Positions 27,624-39,194 are shown, counted from the stretch's first letter. The stretch is DNA of 64,000 bases from Ectopseudomonas oleovorans (GCF_003052605.1 NZ_QASO01000040.1:1-64000); one strand, 5' to 3'. The notes: generated from the letters alone by a model not told the origin. Made by a program: numbers and translations.

Positions 27624-27676
27624 GTAGGACGGGTGCAAACCGCCACTACCGGAGTGGCGGGTTGCACCCGCCCTAC
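27624..27676. repeat. Palindromic repeat (23-bp arms) after the nitronate monooxygenase gene
   Basis: Arms 27624-27646 (GTAGGACGGGTGCAAACCGCC..) and 27654-27676 (..GGCGGGTTGCACCCGCCCTAC) pair with two mismatches around TACCGGA. Compact hairpins of this type bounded by GTAGG/CCTAC are dispersed intergenic repeats in Pseudomonas. It may also act as the transcript end of the upstream gene. Confidence 0.75.
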
Positions 27677-27774
27677 TCATATCGGCCAACGAATGACTAT
27701 CACGGCCAATGATGATGCTGGGCAGTCAGGCGGCAGACTGCCTAGACTCGATTGATCATCTGGAGGCCCGTTCC

Positions 27775-29580
27775 ATGTCCGAGACACTGCTCAGCTCCCG
27801 CAACCTGGCGTTCGAACTCTATGAGGTGCTCGACGCCGAAGCCCTGACCCAGCGTCCGCGCTTCGCCGATCACAACCGCGAGACCTTCGACGCGGCGATC
27901 AACACCGCGCGTGGCATTGCCGAAGAGCTGTTCGCCCCGCACAACCGCAAGAACGACGAACACGAGCCGCAGTACGTCGACGGCGGCGCGGTGCTGATCC
28001 CCGAGGTCGAGCCCGCGCTGCGCGCCTTCCATGAAGCGGGCTTCCTCAATGCCACCCGCGATTTCGAGCACGGCGGCATGCAACTGCCCAATCTGCTGTC
28101 GCAGGCCTGCTTCGCGCATTTCCAGTCAGCCAATATCGCCACCAGCTCCTACTCGATGCTGACCATGGGCGTGGCCAACCTGATCGAGGCCTTCGGCAAC
28201 GAGGAGCAGAAGGCCCGCTACCTGCAACCGATCATCGATGGCCGCTTCTTCGGCACCATGGCGCTGACCGAGCCGCACGCTGGCTCGTCGCTATCGGACA
28301 TCAGAACCCGCGCTGAACCGCATGCCGACGGCAGCTACCGGATCAAGGGCAACAAGATCTTCATCTCCGGCGGCGACCAGCCGATCTCCGAGAACATCGT
28401 GCACATGGTGCTGGCCAAGCTGCCGGACGCACCGCCCGGCGTTAAGGGCATCAGCCTGTTTCTGGTGCCCAAGTTCCACGTGGGCGACGACGGCTCGCTG
28501 GGCGCGCGCAACGACGTGACTCTGGCCGGCCTGTTCCACAAGATGGGCTGGCGCGGCACCACCTCCACTGCACTGAATTTCGGCGACAACGGCGAGTGCG
28601 TCGGCTACCTGGTGGGCAAGCCGCACCACGGGCTGTCCTACATGTTCCAGATGATGAACGAGGCGCGCATCGGTGTCGGCATGGGGGCGATCATGCTTGG
28701 CTACGCCGGCTACCTGTATTCGCTGGACTACGCGCGCAACCGCCCGCAGGGCCGCCAGCCGGATGGCAAGGATCCGAGCAGCCCGCAGATTCCCATCGTC
28801 GAGCATGCCGACGTACGACGCATGCTGCTGACGCAGAAGGCCTACGTCGAAGGCGCCTTCGACCTCGGGCTGTACGCCGCGCGCCTGTTCGACGACACCC
28901 ACACTCTGGAAACCGCCGAAGAGCGCAGCCGCGCCTTGGAACTGCTCGACCTGCTCACGCCCATCGTCAAATCCTGGCCGTCGGAGTTCTGCCTCAAGGC
29001 CAACGAGTTGGCCATTCAGATTCTCGGCGGCCACGGCTACACCCGCGAGTACCCGGTGGAGCAGTACTACCGCGACAACCGCCTCAACCCGATCCACGAA
29101 GGCACCCACGGCATCCAGTCGCTCGACCTGCTCGGGCGCAAGGTGTCGCAAAACGGTGGCGCTGCACTCAAGCAGTTGCTCAAGCTGATCAACGGCTGCT
29201 GCCTGCGCGCCAGCGAGTACGAATCGCTCACCGCCCTGCGCCAACCGCTGGAACAACTGCTGGCGCGCCTGCAGGCGGTGACCCTGGCCCTGCTCGGCGA
29301 CCTGATGAGCGGCAAGGTCAACCAGGGCATGGCCAACTCGGCGTTGTACCTGAAGGTGTTCGGCCATACGGTGATCGGCTGGCGCTGGCTGGAGCAGGCG
29401 ATTCGCGCCGAGCAGGGCCTGGCCCGCACGGACAATGCCGACGAGCAGGCTTTCTATCGCGGCAAGCTGCAAGCCGCGCGCTACTTTCTGACCTGGGAAG
29501 TGCCAAGCTGCCATCACGACCTGGCCATTCTCGAAGCACGCGACGACACCTGCCTGGGCATGCAGGACACCTGGTTCTGA
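27775..29580 (+). CDS. Acyl-CoA dehydrogenase (PA5020-like, long form)
   Basis: A 601-residue FAD-dependent acyl-CoA dehydrogenase. The N-terminal and middle domains carry FFGTMALTEPHAGSSLSDI and NKIFISGGDQ. The C-terminal FAD domain has QILGGHGYTREYPVEQYYRD, and the catalytic Glu is in NPIHEGTHGIQSLDLLGRK. The extra C-terminal helical domain of about 130 residues is typical of this long subfamily, which includes DmdC-type enzymes. The substrate chain is unknown. Start: ATG at 27775 after GGAGG; an in-frame extension to 27709 is unlikely. Same place and size as PAO1 PA5020. Confidence 0.9.
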   Translation: MSETLLSSRNLAFELYEVLDAEALTQRPRFADHNRETFDAAINTARGIAEELFAPHNRKNDEHEPQYVDGGAVLIPEVEPALRAFHEAGFLNATRDFEHGGMQLPNLLSQACFAHFQSANIATSSYSMLTMGVANLIEAFGNEEQKARYLQPIIDGRFFGTMALTEPHAGSSLSDIRTRAEPHADGSYRIKGNKIFISGGDQPISENIVHMVLAKLPDAPPGVKGISLFLVPKFHVGDDGSLGARNDVTLAGLFHKMGWRGTTSTALNFGDNGECVGYLVGKPHHGLSYMFQMMNEARIGVGMGAIMLGYAGYLYSLDYARNRPQGRQPDGKDPSSPQIPIVEHADVRRMLLTQKAYVEGAFDLGLYAARLFDDTHTLETAEERSRALELLDLLTPIVKSWPSEFCLKANELAIQILGGHGYTREYPVEQYYRDNRLNPIHEGTHGIQSLDLLGRKVSQNGGAALKQLLKLINGCCLRASEYESLTALRQPLEQLLARLQAVTLALLGDLMSGKVNQGMANSALYLKVFGHTVIGWRWLEQAIRAEQGLARTDNADEQAFYRGKLQAARYFLTWEVPSCHHDLAILEARDDTCLGMQDTWF

Positions 29581-29592
29581 CGCTGAGCCAAA

Positions 29593-29628
29593 GGCCCCGG
29601 GCGAACCCGCGCGGGGCGCTTCGGGGCC
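29593..29628 (+). terminator. Weak terminator-like hairpin after the acyl-CoA dehydrogenase gene
   Basis: GGCCCC (29593-29598) pairs with GGGGCC (29623-29628), with a GC-rich inner stretch that can pair as well. It is followed by ATTTAGA rather than a U-run, so termination may be inefficient. Confidence 0.45.
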
Positions 29629-29652
29629 ATTTAGAAAAATGTAATAACCTTT

Positions 29653-29683
29653 TTGACAGCGGTAGGAAGGCTACGGTTAGAAT
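29653..29683 (+). promoter_or_regulatory. Candidate sigma-70 promoter of the antiporter gene
   Basis: TTGACA at 29653-29658 and TAGAAT at 29678-29683 are separated by 19 bases, slightly longer than ideal, and lie about 60 bases before the start codon of the antiporter gene. The -35 is a perfect match; the spacing keeps confidence moderate. Confidence 0.5.
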
Positions 29684-29741
29684 CCCTGGCACGCGCCATG
29701 CATAGCGGCGCCCCACGTTTCCCAGCCAGGAGTACGCGCAG

Positions 29742-31487
29742 TTGGATGCCAGCGCCATCAATAATCTGTTCTTGATCGGCGCATTGCTGGTAGCGGTCAG
29801 TATTCTGGTCAGCGCGTTCGGGACGCGTTTTGGCATCCCCATTCTGGTGATCTTCCTCGGTGTCGGCATGCTGGCCGGCACTGATGGCCCCGGCGGCATC
29901 GTCTTCGACAACTATCCCCTGGCCTACCTGGTCGGCAACCTGGCGCTGGCGGTGATCCTGCTCGACGGCGGTATGCGCACCCGGGTTTCCAGCTTCCGCG
30001 TGGCCCTGTGGCCCTCGCTCTCATTGGCGACGTTGGGGGTGGTGATAACCGCGGGCCTGACCGGCCTGGCCGCCGCCTGGCTGTTCAACCTGACCCTGCT
30101 GGAGGGCTTGCTGATCGGCGCCATCGTTGGCTCCACCGATGCTGCTGCGGTGTTCTCCCTGCTCGGCGGACGCGGCCTCAACGAGCGGGTCAGCTCCACG
30201 CTGGAAATCGAGTCGGGTAGCAACGACCCGATGGCGGTGTTCCTCACCGTTTCCCTGATCGCCATGCTCGCGAGCGGCCAGACCGGCTTCAGCTGGGATC
30301 TGCCGATTCAACTGGTGCAGCAATTCGGCCTGGGTGCCCTGCTGGGCCTGGGCGGAGGCTGGCTGCTGCTCAAGCTGGTCAATCGCATGGAACTGGCCGC
30401 GGGTCTCTACTCGCTACTGGTGGTCAGCGGCGGCCTGATCATCTTCGCCATCACCACCGCCGTGGGCGGCAGCGGCATCCTGGCCATCTACCTGTGCGGG
30501 CTGTTGCTGGGCAACCGGCCGATCCGCTCGCGCCACGGCATTCTGCACATGCTCGACGGCCTCACCTGGCTGGCGCAAATCGGCATGTTCCTGGTCCTCG
30601 GCCTGCTGATCACGCCGCACGAGCTGCTGCCCATCGCCCTGCCGGCCCTGGCCCTGGCGCTGTGGATGATCCTCTTCGCGCGACCGCTGTCGATCTTCCT
30701 CGGCCTGCTGCCATTCCGTGCCTTCCATGACCGCGAGCGAATTTTCATCGCCTGGGTTGGCTTGCGCGGCGCCGTGCCGATCATCCTCGCGGTGTTCCCG
30801 CTGATGGCCGGCCTGCCCAATGCGCAGCTGTTCTTCAACGTGGCGTTCTTCATCGTGATCATCTCCCTGCTGCTGCAGGGCACCAGCCTGCCGCTGGCCG
30901 CCAAACTGATGCGCGTCACCGTACCGCCAGAGCCCGTCCCCGTGTCACGCGCCGGCCTGGAAGTACACCCGACCAGCCAGTGGGAGCTGTTCGTCTATCG
31001 ACTCGGCGCGGAAAAATGGTGCATCGGCGCGGCCCTGCGTGAGCTGAAAATGCCCGAGGGCACCCGCATCGCCGCGCTGTTCCGTGGCCGTGACCTGCTT
31101 CACCCCTCCGGCAGTACCCGCCTGGAAGCAGGGGATCTGCTCTGCGTGATCGGCCACGAGCACGACCTGCCGGCCCTTGGCAAGCTGTTCAGCCAGGCAC
31201 CCAAGCGGGGTCAGGACCTGCGCTTCTTCGGTGATTTCGTGCTGGAAGGCGACGCCGAACTGAGCGCGGTTGCCTCGCTCTACGGCCTCAAGCTGGATGA
31301 GGTGGAGGGCAATCAGCCGCTGGGCCGCTTCATCGCTCACGAAATCGGTGGCGAACCGGTAGTGGGTGACCAGGTGGAATGGCAGGGCCTGACCTGGACG
31401 GTCGCGGCCATGGAGGGGAACAAGGTGCGTAAAGTCGGCGTCAGATTCCCAGAAGGCACACGCCCTGGCCCCGGGCTGCACTTCTAG
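29742..31487 (+). CDS. nhaP2: Potassium/proton antiporter, CPA1 type with C-terminal TrkA-C domain
   Basis: A 581-residue inner-membrane protein. About twelve membrane segments fill residues 1-390, with [33 protein letters not shown] and the ion-site [12 protein letters not shown] conserved in CPA1 exchangers. The cytoplasmic C-terminus holds an RCK/TrkA-C segment (about 405-480) and a CorC/HlyC-like domain, as in CvrA/NhaP2, which exchanges K+ for H+ and helps in osmotic adaptation. The start is TTG at 29742, with AGGAG nine bases upstream supporting it. Same position as PAO1 PA5021, next to mscK. Confidence 0.88.
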   Translation: MDASAINNLFLIGALLVAVSILVSAFGTRFGIPILVIFLGVGMLAGTDGPGGIVFDNYPLAYLVGNLALAVILLDGGMRTRVSSFRVALWPSLSLATLGVVITAGLTGLAAAWLFNLTLLEGLLIGAIVGSTDAAAVFSLLGGRGLNERVSSTLEIESGSNDPMAVFLTVSLIAMLASGQTGFSWDLPIQLVQQFGLGALLGLGGGWLLLKLVNRMELAAGLYSLLVVSGGLIIFAITTAVGGSGILAIYLCGLLLGNRPIRSRHGILHMLDGLTWLAQIGMFLVLGLLITPHELLPIALPALALALWMILFARPLSIFLGLLPFRAFHDRERIFIAWVGLRGAVPIILAVFPLMAGLPNAQLFFNVAFFIVIISLLLQGTSLPLAAKLMRVTVPPEPVPVSRAGLEVHPTSQWELFVYRLGAEKWCIGAALRELKMPEGTRIAALFRGRDLLHPSGSTRLEAGDLLCVIGHEHDLPALGKLFSQAPKRGQDLRFFGDFVLEGDAELSAVASLYGLKLDEVEGNQPLGRFIAHEIGGEPVVGDQVEWQGLTWTVAAMEGNKVRKVGVRFPEGTRPGPGLHF

Positions 31488-31533
31488 CAAGCAGTTGAAA
31501 ACTACCTGCCAGGACTCTGCTAGCATCAGCATC

Positions 31534-31558
31534 ACGCGCGGGCCACAAGGGCCCGCGT
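31534..31558 (+). terminator. Hairpin between the antiporter and mscK genes
   Basis: ACGCGCGGGCC (31534-31544) pairs with GGGCCCGCGT (31549-31558) around a 4-base loop. A short TCTTCGTTG follows, only partly U-rich. It may weakly terminate the antiporter transcript or lie in the mscK leader. Confidence 0.5.
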
Positions 31559-31616
31559 CTTCGTTGTGCCGCAGGTATTCTCCATCGTTGCCGTTCACTC
31601 AGTAGATCAATCGACC

Positions 31617-34600
31617 ATGCATCTGTCGCGCCTTTCCCTAGCAGCCGTTCTGTTTGCCCTGTTCATCGGCATCCCACCCGTGTTCGCCGAAGAACCACCG
31701 ACGGCAGAGAGCGTGCAGCAGAGCCTGGACAGCCTGGCTGATCGCAAACTGCCGGAAGCCGAGCAACTGGCGCTCAAGCAGACCCTCGAACAAACGCTGC
31801 GCATGCTGCGGGACCGGCAAACCGCCGACCAGCGCCTCAACGACTTGCGCAAACAACTGGACGAGGCGCCACGCCTGATCAGCGAAGCACAGCGTGAACT
31901 GGACAAGCTCAAGGCCAGCCCAGAACAGCAGATCGCCGAGCGCCACGCACGAACCTCGCTCGCTCAGCTCGAGCAACTACTGAGCGAGCGCTCCACTCAG
32001 CTCAGCGAATGGAACAAGGCAATCATCGAGGCCAACAGCCTGGTGATCACCGCACAGACCCGGCCGGAGCGCGCCCAGGCGGAGATCAGCCAGAACCAGA
32101 CACGCAGCCAGCTGATCAACGATGGCCTCAAGAGCGGTCGCTTCGATGGCAAGGCGTTGACTCAGGAGCGCCGCAATCAACTCACAGCAGAGCTCTCGTT
32201 GCTCGCGGCGCAAACCCAGCTGCGCCGCCAGGAACTGGCCGGCAACAGCCTGCTGCAGGACCTCGGCAGCGCACAGCGGGCCCTGTTCGAGGAGCGCATC
32301 AATCGTGCGGAGCAGGAACGCCAGGCACTGCAAAGCCTGATCAACGAACGCCGCCGCGCAGAATCGGAACAGACCGTCGCCGAGCAATCGCGTGAGGCCG
32401 AGCGCGCCAGCTCGGACAAACTGCTGGCCCGGGAAAGTACGCTCAACCTCAAGCTCTCCGATTACCTGCTGCGCGCGACAGATCGCCTCAATGGACTGAC
32501 CGAGCAGAACCTGCAAACCCGCCAGCAGCTGGACAACCTCAACCAGGCCAACCAGGCGCTCGATGAGCAGATCCGGGTGCTGCAAGGCAGCCTGCTGCTG
32601 TCGAGGGTGCTCTACCAGCAGAAGCAAGCGCTACCGAAGCTGAAACTCGAAGAGGGCTCACTCGCCAACGAGATCGCCGATATTCGCCTCTACCAGTTCG
32701 AGCTGAACAAGCAGCGTGAGGAGATCAGCGACCCCGCCCGTTATGTGGACAATCTGCTCAGCGGCCAACCGAGCGAGGAGGTCACGCCGGCACTGCGCAG
32801 CGCACTGCGCGACCAGCTCAATACCCGGCGTGAATTGCTCGATCGCCTCAACCGCTCGCTGAATGCGCTGCTCAACGAGTCGATCACGCTGCAGCTCAAT
32901 CAGAAGGAGCTGGAAAACACGGCAAGCAGCCTGCGCGCCACCATCGACGAGCAGATGTTCTGGATTCCCAGCAACAAGCCACTCGATCTGGACTGGCTGA
33001 AATCGGCACCGCGTCGTCTCGAGCAGCAACTGGCCAACATGCCCTGGGGCCTGGCCATCAGCGAGCTCGGCGCCGGCCTGTTCGAGCGCCCGCTGGTGTT
33101 CCTGCCGCTGATTCTGCTTTGCGCCCTGATCCTCTGGCGGCGCCAGTACCTGTTCAGCAAGCTCGGCGCGCTGCATGGCGACATTGGTCATTACAAGCAC
33201 GACAGCCAGCTGCACACGCCCATGGCGCTGGGGCTCAACATCATCCTGGCGTTGCCGGTAACGCTGTTCCTGGCACTGTGCGGCTACGCCCTGCTGCATG
33301 ATGCGCGCGGGCAGAACCTCTACCTGGGCGCCGCGCTCTACGAGATGGCCGAGGCCTGGCTGGTGTTCTACACCCTGCACCGGATTCTCTCCCCGGATGG
33401 CGTGGCCGTCCTGCACTTCCACTGGCCACCCGCCAACGTCACCTTCTTCCGCCAGCACCTACGTCGCCTGGGTCTGGTGGTGATGGCCTTGGTGGCCGTG
33501 GTGAGCATCGCCGAGCACCAGCCGGCGAGCCTGGCAGGCGATGTGATCGGCATCGTCGTGGTGATCACCTGCTACGCCCTGATGGCCTGGCTGCTGTTCC
33601 ACCTGCTGTTCAACGCACCATTGCGCGAGAACGCTTCGGGGCTGCGCACCGCCCTCGGCGTGCTGTTCAACCTGCTGCCACTGGCGCTGATCGGCGCGGT
33701 CGCCTTCGGCTATTACTACACCGCGCTCAAGCTCACCGACCGGCTGATCGATACCCTCTACCTGCTGATCATCCTGCTGATCGTCGAGGCCACCCTGGTA
33801 CGCGGTCTGAGCGTGGCGGCACGGCGCCTGGCCTACCAGCGCGCCCTGGCCAAACGCCAGGCACAGAGCAAGGAAAGCCTGGACGGCGAAGCACCGCTGG
33901 AAGAGCCGACCCTGGATATCGAGCAGGTCAACCAGCAGTCCCTGCGCCTGATCCGCCTGGCCCTGCTCGGCGGTTTCCTGGTCTGCCTGTACGCGGTCTG
34001 GGCCGATCTGATCGGCGTGTTCACCTACCTCGACACCATCAACCTCTACGAATACAGCAGCGGCACCGGGGATAACGCGGCCCTGGTGCCGATCAGTCTG
34101 ATGGACGTGATCGGCGCGCTGATCATCGTCGCCATCACCGTGGCGCTGGCGCGCAACCTGCCGGGCCTGCTCGAAGTGCTGGTGCTGTCGCGCATGCGCC
34201 TGGCACAGGGCAGCGCCTACGCCACAACGACCCTGCTGTCCTATGCATTGGTCGCTATCGGCATCGTCAGCACGCTGTCCACCCTTGGCGTAAGCTGGGA
34301 CAAATTGCAGTGGCTGGTGGCGGCGCTGTCGGTCGGCCTGGGTTTCGGCCTGCAGGAGATCTTCGCCAACTTCATTTCCGGCCTGATCATCCTGTTCGAG
34401 CGCCCGGTGCGCATCGGTGACGTGGTGACCATCGGCAATCTCTCCGGCACGGTGAGCAAGATCCGTATCCGCGCCACCACCATCACCGATTTCGATCACA
34501 AGGAAATCATCGTTCCGAACAAGACCTTCATCACCGGTCAGCTGATCAACTGGTCGCTGACCGACACGGTCACCCGCGTCACCCTCAAGGTGGGTGTCGG

Positions 34601-34967
34601 TTATGGTTCGGACCTCGACCTGGTGCGCAAGCTGCTGCTGCAGGCCGCGCAGGAAAATCCGCGAGTGCTCAAGGAGCCGGCGCCCATCGTCTACTTCCTC
34701 AACTTCGGCGAGAGCACGCTCGACCACGAACTGCGCATCCATGTGCGCGACCTCGGCGACCGCAACCCGGCGACCGACGAGATCAACCGTTTCATCGACC
34801 GTGAGTTCCCGAAGAACGGCATCAACATCGCCTTCCGCCAGGTCGAGGTGTACGTGAAGAACCTGCAGCACGGCGAGCAGAAACTCGATCAGAAGGATCT
34901 GGCCCAGGCCGCGGCCGCCGGCGCCGCCAGCGTGCAGCAAGCACCCAAACCGCCCGCAGCGCCCTGA
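31617..34967 (+). CDS. mscK: Mechanosensitive channel of the MscK (KefA) type
   Basis: An 1116-residue membrane protein. A signal peptide (SLAAVLFALFIGIPPVFA) is followed by a long periplasmic coiled-coil region of about 450 residues rich in Gln, Glu and Arg (the MscS porin-like domain). Multiple membrane segments run from about 490 to 900. The conserved MscS pore/beta domain follows, with LQWLVAALSVGLGFGLQEIF, FANFISGLIILFERPVRIGD and NKTFITGQLINWSL. The protein ends in an Ala/Pro/Gln tail. The family relieves osmotic downshock, and MscK also senses external K+. Start: ATG at 31617 gives the signal peptide; the ribosome site is weak. Neighbours (antiporter, permease) fit an osmotic role. Matches PAO1 PA5022. 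Confidence 0.9.
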   Translation: MHLSRLSLAAVLFALFIGIPPVFAEEPPTAESVQQSLDSLADRKLPEAEQLALKQTLEQTLRMLRDRQTADQRLNDLRKQLDEAPRLISEAQRELDKLKASPEQQIAERHARTSLAQLEQLLSERSTQLSEWNKAIIEANSLVITAQTRPERAQAEISQNQTRSQLINDGLKSGRFDGKALTQERRNQLTAELSLLAAQTQLRRQELAGNSLLQDLGSAQRALFEERINRAEQERQALQSLINERRRAESEQTVAEQSREAERASSDKLLARESTLNLKLSDYLLRATDRLNGLTEQNLQTRQQLDNLNQANQALDEQIRVLQGSLLLSRVLYQQKQALPKLKLEEGSLANEIADIRLYQFELNKQREEISDPARYVDNLLSGQPSEEVTPALRSALRDQLNTRRELLDRLNRSLNALLNESITLQLNQKELENTASSLRATIDEQMFWIPSNKPLDLDWLKSAPRRLEQQLANMPWGLAISELGAGLFERPLVFLPLILLCALILWRRQYLFSKLGALHGDIGHYKHDSQLHTPMALGLNIILALPVTLFLALCGYALLHDARGQNLYLGAALYEMAEAWLVFYTLHRILSPDGVAVLHFHWPPANVTFFRQHLRRLGLVVMALVAVVSIAEHQPASLAGDVIGIVVVITCYALMAWLLFHLLFNAPLRENASGLRTALGVLFNLLPLALIGAVAFGYYYTALKLTDRLIDTLYLLIILLIVEATLVRGLSVAARRLAYQRALAKRQAQSKESLDGEAPLEEPTLDIEQVNQQSLRLIRLALLGGFLVCLYAVWADLIGVFTYLDTINLYEYSSGTGDNAALVPISLMDVIGALIIVAITVALARNLPGLLEVLVLSRMRLAQGSAYATTTLLSYALVAIGIVSTLSTLGVSWDKLQWLVAALSVGLGFGLQEIFANFISGLIILFERPVRIGDVVTIGNLSGTVSKIRIRATTITDFDHKEIIVPNKTFITGQLINWSLTDTVTRVTLKVGVGYGSDLDLVRKLLLQAAQENPRVLKEPAPIVYFLNFGESTLDHELRIHVRDLGDRNPATDEINRFIDREFPKNGINIAFRQVEVYVKNLQHGEQKLDQKDLAQAAAAGAASVQQAPKPPAAP

Positions 34968-36446
<1,479 letters not shown>

Positions 36447-36470
36447 AGATGAATGGTCACCTGAGCGTAG

Positions 36471-36598
36471 GGTGCGCCGCGCGCACCAATACCCGATTAC
36501 CCACCATCGCTGACGGCGGGTTGCCCCAGCCCTACCCGGCCGGTCAGCTCAGGTAGATGGATAACGCGCCAGCCACCCAAGCCGTACGCCTTATCCAT
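36471..36598. repeat. Two small palindromes in the selO/permease gap
   Basis: GGTGCGC-CGC-GCGCACC at 36471-36487 shares its half-site with the element in the waaG/waaP gap. ATGGATAA (36557-36564) and TTATCCAT (36591-36598) form a second, looser inverted repeat. After these, 36600-36660 is AT-rich and probably holds the promoter of the permease gene. No gene is seen in the 285-base gap. Confidence 0.5.
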
Positions 36599-36731
36599 TA
36601 AATCGAAAAGGCATATAAACCTTTCCAAACATTCTTAGACTATCTAATACAAGCCCACTATCTTGGCGCCCTGCCAGGCCGCCCAGGTGCGTGCCCGATA
36701 CCTCACACGAGATTCGACGCTAAGGATGCTC

Positions 36732-38522
36732 ATGTCCTGGGACTCACTTCCCCTCCTGTTCGTCGGCGCCCTGCTGATCTGGGTGCTGTATGCCTTCGTC
36801 CGCGAGAAGTGGAGCCCGGACATAGTCGCCGCTATCGCCGTGGCCGCCTTGCTGGTCAGCCAACTGCTGACGCCGGGCGAAGTACTCAGCGTGCTGTCCA
36901 ACTCCGCCCCCGTCACCATCGCCTGCATGTTCGTGCTCTCCGCTGCTCTGGAGCGCACCGGCTGCATCGACGCTCTCGGCAACTGGCTGGGCAATCTGGT
37001 CGGCACCAGCCCGATTCGCGTGCTCACTGGCCTCACCGTCACCGCGTTGGTGGTATCGGCCTGCCTCAACAACACACCAGTGGTTGCCATCTTCACCCCG
37101 GTGGCCATTGCCCTGGCACGCCGCGCCGGCACTTTGCCGTCCAAGCTGCTGATTCCGCTGTCCTACGCCACCATCCTCGGCGGCACCCTGACCATGATTG
37201 GCACTTCGACCAACATCCTGGTCGACGGTGTCGCACGCAAGGCCGGCATGACGCCCTTCGGCATCTTCGAAATCACCGGCGTGGGTCTGGTCATGGCCGC
37301 TTTCGGCATGCTCTATCTGCTGACCATCGGCCACCGCCTGCTGCCCGAGCGGGAAACCCTGTCACGCCAGTTGCGCCCGGACCTGGCGCGTACCTTCATG
37401 ACCGAGCTGCTGGTACCACACGACTCGCCGATGATCGGCAAGACCCTGCATGAGGCCAATCTCAACGGTGGCAGTGGCTTGCAGGTACTCAAGCTGTTCC
37501 GTGACGAACAGGAACTGACCGCCCCCGGCGCCGACACCCTGCTGGCCAGCGGTGACCGCCTGGTGCTGCACGGTCAGGTCAAGGATGTGGTGGAACTGCG
37601 CGAAAGCGGCCACCTGAGCTTCAACCGTGGCGACGCCTTCGAGACCATCAGCAGCCATGACGTGATCCTCGCTGAGGCTATCGTCGGGCGAAACTCGCGC
37701 TACAGCCACCGGCCGATGCGCGACCTCGACCTCACCGCACGTTACGGCATCGCCGTGCTCGCCGTGCATCGCCAGGACGAGAACGTGCAGGGCAACCTCG
37801 ACGACTTCGAGCTGCAGTTCGGCGACGTGATGCTGGTCGAAGGCACCCCGGCGCAGATCAAGCGCTTCGCCGACAACGGCGAGCTGATCAGCCTCAACGC
37901 CGTGCAGGAGCGTGCCTTCCGCCGCGACAAGGCGCCCATTGCCATTCTCGCGACCCTGGCCGTGATGCTGCTGGCCGCCTTCGGCGTGATGCCCATCGAG
38001 GGCCTGGCGATCATCGGCGCCGTGACCGTACTGGCTACCCGCTGTCTGGATGTGGAAGACGCCTACAAGGCGGTGGACTGGAAGATCCTCAGCCTGATCT
38101 TCGGCATGCTGGCCATCAGCATCGCCATGGACAAGGTCGGCCTGGTCAAGCTGCTCGTGGAGAACGTCATGGGCTGGCTGCCCTGGGCCGGGCCGCTGCT
38201 GATGCTGAGCTTCATCTACCTGTTCACCTCGATCCTCACCGAGATGCTGTCGAACAACGCGGTGGCGGTGCTGGTGACGCCCATCGCCATCGGCATGGCT
38301 CAGCATCTGGGCGTCGATCCGCGCGCCTTCGTGGTCGCGGTGATGTTCGCTGCCAGCGCCAGCTTCGCCACGCCCATCGGCTACCAGACCAACACCTTCG
38401 TCTACAACGCCGGCGGTTACCGCTTCACCGACTTCATGAAGATCGGTATTCCCCTGAATCTGCTGCTGTGGGGCGTGGCCACCCTGGTCATCCCCTGGTT
38501 CTTCCCGCTGACCCCGCTCTGA
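36732..38522 (+). CDS. SLC13-family (citrate/sulfate-type) permease with two TrkA-C domains
   Basis: A 596-residue inner-membrane transporter. An N-terminal set of membrane segments (1-195, with CLNNTPVVAIFTPVAIALA and ATILGGTLTMIGTSTNILVDG) and a C-terminal set (about 400-596, with LTEMLSNNAVAVLVTPIAI and SFATPIGYQTNTFVYNAGGY) each carry the SNT-type substrate signature. Between them lie two RCK-C/TrkA-C domains (about 215-370), which bind small ligands and gate transport. The substrate is not readable; sulfate and dicarboxylates are both possible. Start: ATG at 36732 (MSWDSL) has AGGA at proper spacing; an ATG two codons upstream is the alternative. Matches PAO1 PA5024. Confidence 0.87.
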   Translation: MSWDSLPLLFVGALLIWVLYAFVREKWSPDIVAAIAVAALLVSQLLTPGEVLSVLSNSAPVTIACMFVLSAALERTGCIDALGNWLGNLVGTSPIRVLTGLTVTALVVSACLNNTPVVAIFTPVAIALARRAGTLPSKLLIPLSYATILGGTLTMIGTSTNILVDGVARKAGMTPFGIFEITGVGLVMAAFGMLYLLTIGHRLLPERETLSRQLRPDLARTFMTELLVPHDSPMIGKTLHEANLNGGSGLQVLKLFRDEQELTAPGADTLLASGDRLVLHGQVKDVVELRESGHLSFNRGDAFETISSHDVILAEAIVGRNSRYSHRPMRDLDLTARYGIAVLAVHRQDENVQGNLDDFELQFGDVMLVEGTPAQIKRFADNGELISLNAVQERAFRRDKAPIAILATLAVMLLAAFGVMPIEGLAIIGAVTVLATRCLDVEDAYKAVDWKILSLIFGMLAISIAMDKVGLVKLLVENVMGWLPWAGPLLMLSFIYLFTSILTEMLSNNAVAVLVTPIAIGMAQHLGVDPRAFVVAVMFAASASFATPIGYQTNTFVYNAGGYRFTDFMKIGIPLNLLLWGVATLVIPWFFPLTPL

Positions 38523-38580
38523 CTTGATATCGGCCGGCGGCGGCTCCATCTAGTGAGCATGTCCCACGGAGCCTGCCGCC

Positions 38581-39015
38581 ATGTCCGATCCCCTGCTGAT
38601 TCCCTGCCCGCACTGCAACGGCCTCAACCGCATTCCCTCCGAACGCCTGGGCGATGCCCCACGCTGTGGCCGCTGCAAGAGCGAAGTGTTGCCAGGTGTA
38701 CCCATCACCCTCACGCAGGCTAATTTCGCCAGCCAACTCAAGGGCGACCTGCCGTTACTGGTAGATGTCTGGGCCAGTTGGTGCGGCCCCTGCCAAGCCT
38801 TCGCACCGACCTTCCAGCAGGCAGCCGCACAACTGCAGGGACGCTGCCGTCTGGGCAAGCTCGATAGCGAGGCCAACCCGAACCTGGCCGGGCAACTGGG
38901 CATCCGCTCCATTCCCAGCCTGATACTGTTCAAGGGCGGCGTCGAAGTCGCCCGCCAGAGCGGCGCCATGCCGCTGCCGCAACTGCAGGCCTGGCTGCGC
39001 CAGCAGGGCATTTAG
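38581..39015 (+). CDS. trxC: Thioredoxin TrxC (thioredoxin 2, zinc-binding)
   Basis: A 144-residue cytoplasmic thioredoxin. An N-terminal zinc finger (Cys9, Cys12, Cys29, Cys32) precedes the thioredoxin fold, with the redox site WASWCGPCQAF (WCGPC at 67-71) and the cis-Pro region IRSIPSLILFKGG. TrxC supplies reducing power and in many bacteria responds to oxidative stress. ATG at 38581 is preceded by ACGGAG. It is 58 bases from the permease gene. Confidence 0.94.
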   Translation: MSDPLLIPCPHCNGLNRIPSERLGDAPRCGRCKSEVLPGVPITLTQANFASQLKGDLPLLVDVWASWCGPCQAFAPTFQQAAAQLQGRCRLGKLDSEANPNLAGQLGIRSIPSLILFKGGVEVARQSGAMPLPQLQAWLRQQGI

Positions 39016-39026
39016 GATGCACCTAT

Positions 39027-39083
39027 AGCCCGGATGCAATCCGGGGATAGCCGGTCCGCGATTTCCCGGATTGCATCCGGGCT
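39027..39083. repeat. Palindromic repeat with 19-bp perfect arms (AGCCCGGATGCAATCCGGG)
   Basis: Arms 39027-39045 and 39065-39083 are exact reverse complements with a 19-base spacer. The same family is seen, decayed, at 25457-25514. It starts 12 bases after the trxC stop and may also serve as its transcript end. Confidence 0.85.
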
Positions 39084-39194
39084 AAGTGCCTGGTGCTCTT
39101 GAGCGCTTCGGTCAGTCGCCACGGGCGCTGCGGTCAATTGCAGCGCGCTATCCGCCCCTTAGTCTGGCAAAACGTCCGCTCAAGGAGTTTCGCC

